In this document: positions 35,973 through 42,651 of the stretch, piece after piece
Position numbering within the stretch: the stretch's first letter is position 1
Layout: every line of letters starts with the position of its first letter
Made by a program: the position numbers and the translations under genes
From: Chitinophagaceae bacterium UBA1931
GTDB taxonomy: Bacteria > Bacteroidota > Bacteroidia > Chitinophagales > Chitinophagaceae
NCBI GenBank assembly: GCA_002337125.1
Contig: DDFJ01000001.1
Span: 705,595-769,594, forward strand
DNA: 64,000 nt
Reading direction: 5' to 3'
The notes under the pieces: model-generated
Told to the model about the DNA's origin: nothing
Seen by the model: only the letters and a program-made list of their open reading frames with translations
Databases searched by the model: none

Positions 35973-36482
35973 ATGCCAAGGCCAAATTCAACTGATTACT
36001 CATTATTCAGCGCACATTATGTAATGAGCGTAAAGGAAGATGACCTGAACCTTGCTTTAAACAACCAGCAAAAACTGCTCGAAGATTTTCTTACATCAAT
36101 ACCTGAATCAAAAGCCGATTATGCGTATGCAGAAGGTAAATGGACGGTAAAGCAATTACTTCAGCACATCATTGATACCGAAAGGGTATTTGCTTTCAGA
36201 GCACTTTGGTTTGCAAGAGACAGTTCACAACCACTCACCAGTTTTGATGAAAATATTTTTGCCAAAGCTGCCAATGTGCAAAACCGCACAATTGATTCGC
36301 TGCGGCAGGAAATGCTTGCAGTACGCAAATCAACCACATTCCTTTTTGAAAATTTTACTGAAAACGATCTTAATAAAAAAGCCCGCCTCAACGATCATCT
36401 TGTAACTGTTAATGCACTTGGTTATATTTTGGTGGGGCATGTTACACACCACCTGCAGATCTATAAAGAACGGTATGTATAA
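35973..36482 (+). CDS. DinB-like superfamily protein
   Basis: This 169-residue four-helix protein shows the DinB/YfiT pattern: YAEGKWTVKQLLQHIIDTERVFAFRAL (first metal-ligand His), then VTVNALGYILVGHVTHHLQIYKERYV, where the C-terminal His pair completes the metal site. The ATG at 35973 is chosen over an in-frame TTG nine bases upstream. The family comprises metal-dependent enzymes, some acting as bacillithiol or other thiol transferases, but this member's activity is not predictable. It converges on the RNase P RNA gene. Confidence 0.88.
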   Translation: MPRPNSTDYSLFSAHYVMSVKEDDLNLALNNQQKLLEDFLTSIPESKADYAYAEGKWTVKQLLQHIIDTERVFAFRALWFARDSSQPLTSFDENIFAKAANVQNRTIDSLRQEMLAVRKSTTFLFENFTENDLNKKARLNDHLVTVNALGYILVGHVTHHLQIYKERYV

Positions 36483-36513
36483 AAAAGGTCGGGGCATGCA
36501 ACGCACACCCCGA
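36483..36513 (-). terminator. Terminator of rnpB (possibly shared with the convergent DinB gene)
   Basis: TCGGGG (36489-36494) pairs with CCCCGA (36508-36513), with an inner TGC/GCA pairing. On the minus strand it is followed by CCTTTTTT, directly after the RNase P RNA 3' end. Confidence 0.8.
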
Positions 36514-36521
36514 TATAAAAA

Positions 36522-36872
36522 TTACTGCAAACCTGTAAGCCGGATTTTGTCGTGAGCTATCATTTATCTGTCCCGCAACTTACGCAACGGGATCAATCTG
36601 CCTACCCTCCGTCATCGAACGAGCCGCTCTCAGGCGACGGTTTATGTGGCATTTCAGCACGCAAGGTTTACCCACTTCGTATGTTACCATAAAAAGTTGT
36701 GAGCTCTTACCTCACATTTTCACCTTTTCCACGCTTGTGGCGTGGTAGTTATTTTCTGTGGCACTTTCTGTTGGCGCTTTTGGCGCCACCCGGCTCTTCA
36801 CCGGTACGTTGCTCTGTGCTGTCCGGACTTTCCTTGGCGCCATTGGCGCCACGATAGCTTAGCTTGCAGCAA
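36522..36872 (-). ncRNA. rnpB: RNase P RNA (class A)
   Basis: On the minus strand the conserved 5' block GGAAAGTCCGGAC lies at 36833-36821. The conserved 3' block ACAAAATCCGGCTTACAGG ends near 36532. The ends were set by helix P1: TTGCTGCAAGC (36872-36862) pairs across 11 positions, with G-U wobbles, with GTTTGCAGTAA (36532-36522). The resulting length, about 351 nt, is normal for a Bacteroidota RNase P RNA. The RNA is the catalytic subunit that trims tRNA 5' leaders. The ORF readable across the region is incidental. Confidence 0.96.
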
Positions 36873-36992
36873 CAGCAAATGTACGAATAAGAACTATTAT
36901 GAAGCAGGGTTTAGTACTGCTATGTGGCTGCATTGGCGTCGCACTCTTGTACGGTAATAACGTAGTTGAACTTTTTTCATTTGATCAAATTA

Positions 36993-37409
36993 TTATTGAC
37001 CAAGATTAATGATTACAAAATGTAGTTCTTTTCTGGGTACAACAAGAAATAGTTGTTCAGAATATATATGTCGGTACTTTTTAAATTCTTTTAATGAAAT
37101 AAATTGAATAACTACATTTTTGTCTTTTTTATCATCAATATAGCCAATAAACAACCGTATATTTTTCTTTGTAAGACTTGAAATCTTTTTCTCTGGCCAA
37201 CTTGTTAAATGGATTTTATCACTGTTAGAGTCAAAGAGTAGTAAACTATCACAAAAGGCTGCTAAACTACTGTCAATAAGAAAAGCTGGTAATTGAAAAT
37301 TATCTTTTAAAATGGTGTCAATACCTTGATTAGTCTTATGCCATAAATAGTCAAACCGGTTGCCACTTAATGTTGTATCACGCATAAGAATTTCAATAAA
37401 ACAACGCAT
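36993..37409 (-). CDS. Hypothetical protein, possibly the first cassette gene
   Basis: This 138-residue protein is of unrecognised family. It has no signal peptide and is rich in Lys and hydrophobic strands (KNIRLFIGYIDDKKDKNVVIQFISLKEFKKYRHIY), ending LHFVIINLGQ. It lies in the cassette-like region. GTTGAACTT (36965-36973) on one side and AAGTTAAC (37442-37449) on the other look like a degraded version of the perfect inverted pairs flanking the next three genes, with one base missing. It is therefore a probable, older cassette member. Function unknown; even its being a gene is only moderately certain. Confidence 0.5.
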   Translation of the reverse strand: MRCFIEILMRDTTLSGNRFDYLWHKTNQGIDTILKDNFQLPAFLIDSSLAAFCDSLLLFDSNSDKIHLTSWPEKKISSLTKKNIRLFIGYIDDKKDKNVVIQFISLKEFKKYRHIYSEQLFLVVPRKELHFVIINLGQ

Positions 37410-37441
37410 TATGAAACATTGTCTGTCAATTATAAATCGTT

Positions 37442-37707
37442 AAGTTAACGACTATGGTGAAAACACACAACAATGGCTGTGGTGGTTTTATTTAGCAGCA
37501 ATACCAACAGCGGCAAAAAAGATAAACTTCCTGTTCTTCAGGCACAAGAAGCCTGCGCTCTTTTGCTCAGCCTAATTCTTGCGCCAGCACTCTGTAGGTT
37601 TATTCTTGCTATTTGGAGTGGCATACTTGGACTATATGGGGGTTACATACAACTGCTGAAATTTAGTTTGTCAAGCCCCACTTTTGGCAATACCGATGTT
37701 ATGTGCA
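37442..37707. other. attC-like inter-cassette element A (degenerate left half)
   Basis: The right end reads TTTGTCAAGCC, then TTTTGGCAATACC, then GATGTTATGTGCA (37698-37707 is the GTTATGTGCA core). It matches the right halves of elements B and C, whose shared pattern is GTCAAGCC, then TATTGCA, then ATGTT. The left half beginning AACGACTATGG (from about 37447) pairs poorly with it. At 266 bases it is longer than the others. The plus-strand ORF at 37473-37811 runs through it into the neighbouring gene and is not credible. Confidence 0.5.
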
Positions 37708-37711
37708 GTTT

Positions 37712-38080
37712 TTATGTCAGGTTTAGTGGTGGCCCAGCTTGCCCAATTATTTCTCCACCAAATTTTATCAAGTCAAATAGTCGAGTTAAAGCCGCACTCA
37801 GGTCGTCTTGATTACAATAGTATCCTTCTATTTGTCCGTATGTTTTATAGGAAGAAATATTGAAGCCTTCTTCAATATCGTTGTACCAAATAATTTTTGT
37901 TCCACAAATTGCAACAACCCAAAAGCCTCCACCTTTGTCGCCATAATTCTTCTCTGTCCACTTTGCGGGGTCAATTTTAATCAATTGCCAAAAGTTCCAA
38001 AGATCTCCATTTAAGTCGATTTCTGTCTTTTGAATTTGATCGTAAAGTTCAACTTCTGATATAGGTTTCCAGTCTATCAT
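37712..38080 (-). CDS. Cassette gene: small cytoplasmic protein of unknown family
   Basis: This 122-residue protein has no signal peptide. Visible features are WKPISEVELYDQIQKTEID at the start, then WQLIKIDPAKW, a glycine-rich GGFWVVAICGTKIIWYNDIEEGF, and YYCNQDDLSAALTRLFDLI. The Trp/Gly/Asp pattern recalls small SMI1/KNR4-like or similar immunity-type proteins, but I cannot place it securely. It is the sole gene between GTTATGTGCA (37698-37707) and its exact inverted copy TGCACATAAC (38097-38106), leaving 4 and 16 bases of slack. That is the packing of an integron cassette. Confidence 0.75.
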   Translation of the reverse strand: MIDWKPISEVELYDQIQKTEIDLNGDLWNFWQLIKIDPAKWTEKNYGDKGGGFWVVAICGTKIIWYNDIEEGFNISSYKTYGQIEGYYCNQDDLSAALTRLFDLIKFGGEIIGQAGPPLNLT

Positions 38081-38096
38081 AGTAGGTCTTTAAAAT

Positions 38097-38237
38097 TGCA
38101 CATAACGGCTCACAGCTTGCTGTCAGTAGCGGAAGTCTGTGTTTCGTCAGCTTAAATTTAGAACTTAGTTCATTAAAGATCCTGATGTCGAGCCTTTGTT
38201 CGTCAAGCCGCTATTGCAGCAAACTGATGTTGTAGGC
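38097..38237. other. attC-like inter-cassette element B
   Basis: This 141-base element starts with TGCACATAACGG and ends with GATGTTGTAGGC. The two arms form a long imperfect palindrome. The left arm CAGCTTGCTGTCAGTAGCGG aligns with the reverse complement of the right arm, CAGTTTGCTGCAATAGCGG, differing at only a few positions. The left arm carries a few extra unpaired bases after AAC. The end cores are not each other's complement. Each matches instead the far side of its own neighbouring gene, as attC R''/R' cores do. Confidence 0.75.
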
Positions 38238-38243
38238 TGCCCA

Positions 38244-38948
38244 TTAGAAGTTAACGTCATAAATGCCGGGCGAATTAGGCGTGCATTTTACAGAGTCAAG
38301 GGTAGCGGTTGATGTACCATTGGCAAACGTTTTCAGGGTCTTAATCTTTGTATAGACATCGGCAACCGTTTCCACATTTAGCTCGCTTGTATTTCTGTCA
38401 ATTACTTCTTGTGGTGATTGAACGTTATAATCATACAAAGAAAAGTCAGTGACATTGAAGTGGGTTATTGCGTAACTCTTGAAATTGTCATTCAGCGTCC
38501 GGTGTAATCTTATTTTAAGATTTGCCTTTTTGTAAACTTCAAATTGCTTCGCTTGAAAAGCGTTTTGGTCAAAAGAATATGTTCTGGTTTCTATAACACC
38601 TGAATATCCTAAGATTATATAGTCATTGCTTTTACCAACACTTAACGAAAGGAAATACCCTTTGGAAAAATATGTCGTGTCAATGTTTGAGGTAAAGTTA
38701 AATGAGCCATCAGTTTTAGAATTTACAGTTGCTATGACTTCGCTCTGAGAAAAGCCACCGACAAACTTTACCCAACTTAAAGAAACCGGAACACCCGATG
38801 CGCTTGTAGCTGTCAGTTTATTAATTACACTTCCGTTTGCATTAATTGTCCCACAATTTCCCGTGCAAACGGGTGCTTGCTTCTTACAGGAGCTTATAAA
38901 AATTGAAGCCAAAAGCAAAGTCAGTAAGATTTTTAAATCTCGTTTCAT
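38244..38948 (-). CDS. Cassette gene: lipoprotein of unknown family
   Basis: This 234-residue protein has a lipoprotein signal (LLTLLLASIFISSCKKQAP, Cys at about residue 21). The exported part is strand-rich with no recognised domain (VSLSWVKFVGGFSQSEVIATVNSKTDGSFNFTSN looks like a carboxypeptidase-regulatory or surface beta-sandwich fold). It ends with TATLDSVKCTPNSPGIYDVNF. It is the only gene between GTTGTAGGC (38229-38237) and its exact inverted copy GCCTACAAC (38995-39003). The stop codon is only seven bases from the first core. Function unknown. Confidence 0.8.
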   Translation of the reverse strand: MKRDLKILLTLLLASIFISSCKKQAPVCTGNCGTINANGSVINKLTATSASGVPVSLSWVKFVGGFSQSEVIATVNSKTDGSFNFTSNIDTTYFSKGYFLSLSVGKSNDYIILGYSGVIETRTYSFDQNAFQAKQFEVYKKANLKIRLHRTLNDNFKSYAITHFNVTDFSLYDYNVQSPQEVIDRNTSELNVETVADVYTKIKTLKTFANGTSTATLDSVKCTPNSPGIYDVNF

Positions 38949-38994
38949 GGTTTATTTATGACATGCTGAATGTGAAGAGTGCTGCGTCGGGATT

Positions 38995-39194
38995 GCCTAC
39001 AACGGTCAAGTATTTGCGATGGCAGGATATTAGTCATTCCGTCCGCCGGTACCAAAGCCGCTTATTGTTTTAAAAGTTGAAGATACATTTTGTCGCTGAA
39101 AATTTTCCGTCAGCCGGTAGCTGAAGCTGATTAAAGATTGCTGCTGATTGTTCTTCCGTCAAGCCCTGCTATTGCAAATACATTTGTTGTGCGT
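38995..39194. other. attC-like inter-cassette element C
   Basis: This 200-base element begins GCCTACAACGG and ends TTTGTTGTGCGT. The left arm GTATTTGCGATGGCAGG pairs with the reverse complement of the right arm (GTATTTGCAATAGCAGG), with two mismatches in 17. It shares GTCAAGCC, then CTATTGCA, then GTT with elements A and B. The outer cores belong to the two neighbouring genes' inverted pairs. Confidence 0.75.
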
Positions 39195-39219
39195 TCGTGC
39201 TATCTCTTGATTAATGTCG

Positions 39220-39846
39220 TCACAAAAGTTTTATACTTAAAACAATCTTTTTCAGTCGTTCTTCAAAATCAGTAGGCAATTCTCCTTCGTTTCGAAATCC
39301 CCCTGATAACAAAAACAAATTTTTAGTTTTTGGATTTTCGCCATAGTATATTATTGCACTATTGCTTTTCTGCCAACTTTGTTTGTCGCTATTAACATAG
39401 TCTGTTAATTGTTGACTATTAAGTTTTTTCTTCTCGTACATCTCAGTCCAATATGTGGGTACTGGACGCCAACTTTTCCTCACTTTCCAAAACGTAACCC
39501 CATTTAATTTGAAAGAAGAAGAGTCTGAGTACTTTACCAGTTCATGTTTATTGTCAATGGTCTGAGGGAATTCATCATTCCTGAATTCTGATTTTAATTC
39601 CTTTATTTTAGACGGTTCGTTAGTTAACAATAATTCAAAAAAATAATCTTTCTTGAATTGAACAACCAGCATATCATCGTTAATATAAAAATACGAATTC
39701 GTTGAAGTGTCAACTTGAATCGAAAGTTTTAAACTTTTTAAACTTAACCTATTTGAAGATTTTTGTTTGATAGTTGTTTGAGAAAAAGCAACCGTAGATA
39801 AAATAAACAAGAAGGATAACGATAAAAAAAATTGCTTTCTGTACAT
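39220..39846 (-). CDS. Cassette gene: secreted protein of unknown family
   Basis: This 208-residue protein has a signal peptide (MYRKQFFLSLSFLFILSTVAFS). The mature part carries charged/aromatic strands (YFYINDDMLVVQFKKDYFFELL, FWKVRKSWRPVPTYWTEMYEKKK, AIIYYGENPKTKNLFLLSGGFR) without a recognised domain. It is the sole gene between GTTGTGCGT (39186-39194) and the exact inverted copy ACGCACAAC (39978-39986). The upstream side has about 130 bases of non-coding sequence before the core, longer than in the other cassettes. Confidence 0.78.
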   Translation of the reverse strand: MYRKQFFLSLSFLFILSTVAFSQTTIKQKSSNRLSLKSLKLSIQVDTSTNSYFYINDDMLVVQFKKDYFFELLLTNEPSKIKELKSEFRNDEFPQTIDNKHELVKYSDSSSFKLNGVTFWKVRKSWRPVPTYWTEMYEKKKLNSQQLTDYVNSDKQSWQKSNSAIIYYGENPKTKNLFLLSGGFRNEGELPTDFEERLKKIVLSIKLL

Positions 39847-39977
39847 AGTGTAAATTAATTTTTTTTCGCCTACTCTTTATTGGATTTTCGGCTTACTCCA
39901 TTTTTTTTATTTTGTCGAATCAAATTCTTTATTATCATTTCAGGTGAAATAAACTTTGCTACAAAGTGTCAAGCATG

Positions 39978-39986
39978 ACGCACAAC
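39978..39986. other. Outermost cassette core (element D, no partner arm found)
   Basis: ACGCACAAC is the exact inverse of the core at 39186-39194 and closes the last cassette. Beyond it (39987-40168) I found neither a matching arm nor a further gene, so this is either the array end, an attI-like site or a decayed element. Confidence 0.5.
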
Positions 39987-40168
39987 GCATAAATTTACGA
40001 AACTTTTCCATTTCCAAACTTTCGCTTTTTAATACTTACTGCCTCATTATCAATCTGCTTTTTGTATTGTTTTGCCAGGAAAAACTTTCGCCAATACAAT
40101 TTTTTCGCATATATATGCAAACGTTTCTAAAAGTTTAAACCGGCTATTGTACAAAGCTCTTCTTTTTT

Positions 40169-40205
40169 AACCGCCGTAAGGGTTACAACCACATACGGGG
40201 TCTTC
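40169..40205. repeat. Dispersed hairpin repeat, copy 1
   Basis: Begins AACCGCCGTAAGGGTT and ends ACGGGGTCTTC. It aligns along its length with 42571-42607 and contains a CCGTA/TACGG stem. It sits in the 916-base gap between the last cassette gene and the fibronectin-III gene. Confidence 0.5.
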
Positions 40206-40255
40206 CTTCTTCTTTCTTTACTCCTCCCCTGCAACAACTGCTTTTACCCGCTCAA

Positions 40256-40486
40256 CAATGCTTCCCGCTCACTGAACAATGGCTTTCGTTCACCAAACAA
40301 TGCCTGTTGTTTGCTGAACAATAAGCGTTGCTCACTGAACAATAGTTGTTGTTTACTGAACAGTGACTGTAGTTCACCAAACAATGGCTGTTGTTCGTTC
40401 AACATTGAGCATTGTTCACTGAACAATTGCTGTTGTTTGCTGAACAATGACCGTTGTGTACTGAACAATGAAGAACATTTCACGAC
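40256..40486. repeat. 21-bp tandem repeat (10 full units plus one degenerate), heptad-encoding
   Basis: Ten consecutive 21-base units (40256-40465) follow the consensus CAATGGCTGTTGTTCACTGAA, with an eleventh degraded unit after. Because 21 is a multiple of three the array stays open on both strands. The minus strand (40244-40483) reads heptads of the type LFSKQQ-x, and the plus strand reads Asn/Cys-rich heptads. At most unit junctions TTGTTCA-n-TGAACAA forms a short palindrome. Whether either frame is translated is unknown. Regularity argues for slippage or a protein-binding array. The remaining gap 40487-40762 shows nothing else. Confidence 0.85.
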
Positions 40487-40762
40487 TGCTGATAAAAGTT
40501 TTACGGAAAAAAAGGGCAGTTGTGCGAAAACAGGCTGCCGTAGTATTACTTATAAAAATGATGGGTTTTGCTTTTTCTTTCCCTTTTCAGCAAAAAGCGG
40601 CTGGTTAAAATGGCATCTGCTTCATTGGTACATACTGTTTTTTAAGTACAATGTCAATACCTGTTGGGGTATTGACTTTTTCAATTGTCTTTAATTTCTT
40701 TGTTGCTGCTAATGGCTGTGCAAATGCAGCCGTATTTTAACAAACCGAAAATCTATTGAAAA

Positions 40763-41380
40763 ATGCAACGTGTATCGCTCAGCTTCAACCGTTATACCGA
40801 TGGTGATCTTGAATCGAAAGTAAATAACATCATCAGCAATCTTACAGGTAATACACTCTTCCCCTCGCCTGTTCCGTCAATTGCCGTTCTTTCTGCCGCA
40901 GCGGTTGCTTACAGTGAGGCGCTGGTAAGTGCAAAAACAGGAAACCGCAGTGCCATTGCTGAAAAAAATAGCAGGCGTTTGCAGTTAATTGATGTGCTGC
41001 GCAATATTGGCAGTTATGTAAACTTTGCTTCGGGTGGCGATATAAGTGCAATATTAACTTCGGGGTTTTCGCTTACAAAAGAACAGTCGGCTGTAGTTAT
41101 AGGCAAGCCTGAAAATTTTCGTGTGGTGAATGGTGTAAACAGCGGCGATCTTGAATTAATGGTGAACCGTGTAAAGGGCGCTACGGCTTACCTGCATGAG
41201 TTTACAACCGATGCATCGTTACAAACACAGGGCTGGATAAGCCTTGCCAGCAGCAGCCGTAAAATAATCATCAGTAACCTGCAGGCAGGTGTGCGGTATT
41301 ATTGCCGTGTGGGTGTGGTGGGTACAAGAGGTCAGTTGGTGTACAGCGACATGCTGTCGAGGATTGTGATATTGGTTTGA
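40763..41380 (+). CDS. Fibronectin type III domain protein
   Basis: This 205-residue protein has no signal peptide. The N-terminal half (about 1-105) is helical (LESKVNNIISNLTG, IAEKNSRRLQLIDVLRNIGSYVNFASGGD). The C-terminal half (about 115-205) is a single FN3-like domain (PENFRVVNGVNSGDLELMVNRVKGATAYLHEFTTD, then ISNLQAGVRYYCRVGVVGTRG). This two-part form recurs in Bacteroidota as small proteins of unknown function that may bind other proteins. It stands alone downstream of the 21-bp repeat array. Confidence 0.75.
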   Translation: MQRVSLSFNRYTDGDLESKVNNIISNLTGNTLFPSPVPSIAVLSAAAVAYSEALVSAKTGNRSAIAEKNSRRLQLIDVLRNIGSYVNFASGGDISAILTSGFSLTKEQSAVVIGKPENFRVVNGVNSGDLELMVNRVKGATAYLHEFTTDASLQTQGWISLASSSRKIIISNLQAGVRYYCRVGVVGTRGQLVYSDMLSRIVILV

Positions 41381-41789
41381 TTAGGAAGAGGAATTGAATG
41401 GTGCGGGAAAGAATGAATGCAGCACTGAAGTTGAAAGTTAAGTTGGTAATGTTATTCCGGTTGGTAAGGATATTGGCAGGAAAAAAAATGTTTAACACAT
41501 AGATTTTTCGCAAGCAGTCTGATTGTCAGGGGCTGGTGTCAGGACGTTGAAAACGTCAGACAGCTTTAACTGGTGAATGCTGAATTGAAGAGAAACAGAT
41601 GGAGAACTTTTTTTGGGCTAAAGCCCATGACTGGTATGTATTCATTGCCCCGCCTTTAAAGGCGGGGCAATAAAGGAAAGACTGATGCGGCTTTAGCCAA
41701 AAGTGCCTTTTCCTTTGTTGACATCATTTATTAAGTTCTATTCATAAGCGGCTGCCATTGCTTACCAGTAACTCCCATTCCCATATCTT
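41381..41789. repeat. Repeat-rich extragenic region with REP-like palindromes
   Basis: There is no gene here. It contains TGTCAGGACGTT-GAA-AACGTC-AGACA (41537-41562), TGGGCTAAAGCCCA (41614-41627), a perfect 28-base palindrome centred on GCCTTTAAAGGC (41644-41671), and GGCTTTAGCC (41689-41698). The TTTTGGGCTAAAGCC end at 41611 and GGCTTTAGCCAAAA ending at 41702 are inverted copies. Together they bracket the central palindrome as one 92-base cruciform-capable unit. Confidence 0.75.
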
Positions 41790-42428
41790 TTAATATACTA
41801 AAGAAGTTCTCCATTCTTTTATTATCAAACCTTTTTGCCAAACCTGGTTTACCTTCCTAAATAATTTGATTACAAAATAACCTTCATTTCTGCAGTTAGT
41901 ATATTGAAATTGCATTATTGCATAATCTTGTGACTTATCGAACAAAGGTCTGGATACTTTGCAAATACCTTTAGCACAGTTATCAGGGTTGTTAATAGTT
42001 TCAATCTGTTCAAAAAAATATTCCCTTGAAAGCAGATCAGTTTGTTTTAGTTTTTCATCAATGAACTTATATGGATTTATATATCCATTTTCAAGTAAAT
42101 AATAATTATTAATTTCAGTATCCGTCCAAATAGCTGTATCTGCTGATTTATTATTATCAATCATTTCAAATAAAATAGTTGTATCAACGGGCGTTGAATT
42201 TTCGGTAATGCCATAACAGCAGTAGTCAATTATGTCTTGCCTACTAAGACTGATTGATTTTATTGGTTCTTTGTAAATAAAATGCCCGGGTATTTTAATA
42301 CCCATGTTTAATAAATCAGTATAACTGGACTGGCATTTAGGTACTGCAGCATTAAAAAACAGTACTCCAAGAATGATAAATTGTTTTTTTATGCTCTGTC
42401 TTCTAAAAATTTTACGGGTATTCTTCAT
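41790..42428 (-). CDS. Secreted hypothetical protein
   Basis: This 212-residue protein has a basic N-terminus and a hydrophobic segment (KKQFIILGVLFFNAAVPKCQS, about 14-34). That segment may be a signal peptide or an unusually placed lipoprotein signal. The rest (SSYTDLLNMGIKIPGHFIYKEPIKSISLSRQDIIDYCCYG, then FQYTNCRNEGYFVIKLFRKVNQVWQKGLI) matches nothing I recognise. It contains several cysteines. Its base composition is A/T-rich like the nearby cassette genes. Function unknown. Confidence 0.65.
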   Translation of the reverse strand: MKNTRKIFRRQSIKKQFIILGVLFFNAAVPKCQSSYTDLLNMGIKIPGHFIYKEPIKSISLSRQDIIDYCCYGITENSTPVDTTILFEMIDNNKSADTAIWTDTEINNYYLLENGYINPYKFIDEKLKQTDLLSREYFFEQIETINNPDNCAKGICKVSRPLFDKSQDYAIMQFQYTNCRNEGYFVIKLFRKVNQVWQKGLIIKEWRTSLVY

Positions 42429-42570
42429 CTTCTTTTCAATTGTTGAAGTAAAAATTTACAGTCGCCATTGTTGTGTCTCCCGACCAACAACTCATGCACA
42501 ATTGTTGAATTTAACTTTTTTAATAAAGTATAAAAAATCTCGTCAGAGCTGTAATGTATTCCTTCAATTC

Positions 42571-42607
42571 AACCGCCATCAGGGTTTGCAACTGCTGACG
42601 GGGTTTC
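42571..42607. repeat. Dispersed hairpin repeat, copy 2
   Basis: Begins AACCGCCATCAGGGTTTGCA and ends CTGACGGGGTTTC. It is the counterpart of 40169-40205 and can fold through CCATCAG/CTGACGG. It lies 45 bases downstream of the Smr gene's stop. Confidence 0.5.
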
Positions 42608-42651
42608 AACACATCACTTACAACCTATCACTTACTACTTACAACTCTCCC

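Noticed and set aside
36742..36957. ORF inside the RNase P RNA locus
   Set aside because: The sequence is accounted for by conserved rnpB blocks and helix P1. The frame is chance.
37473..37811. Plus-strand ORF of 112 codons in the cassette region
   Set aside because: It crosses the attC-like element A and its core and runs into the reverse-strand gene at 37712. Its product is low-complexity and not gene-like.
36965..40200. Integron integrase gene near the array
   Set aside because: I looked on both strands for a tyrosine recombinase and found none in the window. The array may be a cluster of sites lacking an integrase, or the integrase may be elsewhere.
40256..40486. Possible CRISPR array
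   Set aside because: The units are contiguous with no unique spacers, only 21 bp long, and there are no cas genes.
40311..40694. Plus-strand ORF of 127 codons across the 21-bp repeat
   Set aside because: It is open only because 21 is divisible by three. The Asn/Cys-rich heptads and the unrelated C-terminal part make a protein unlikely.
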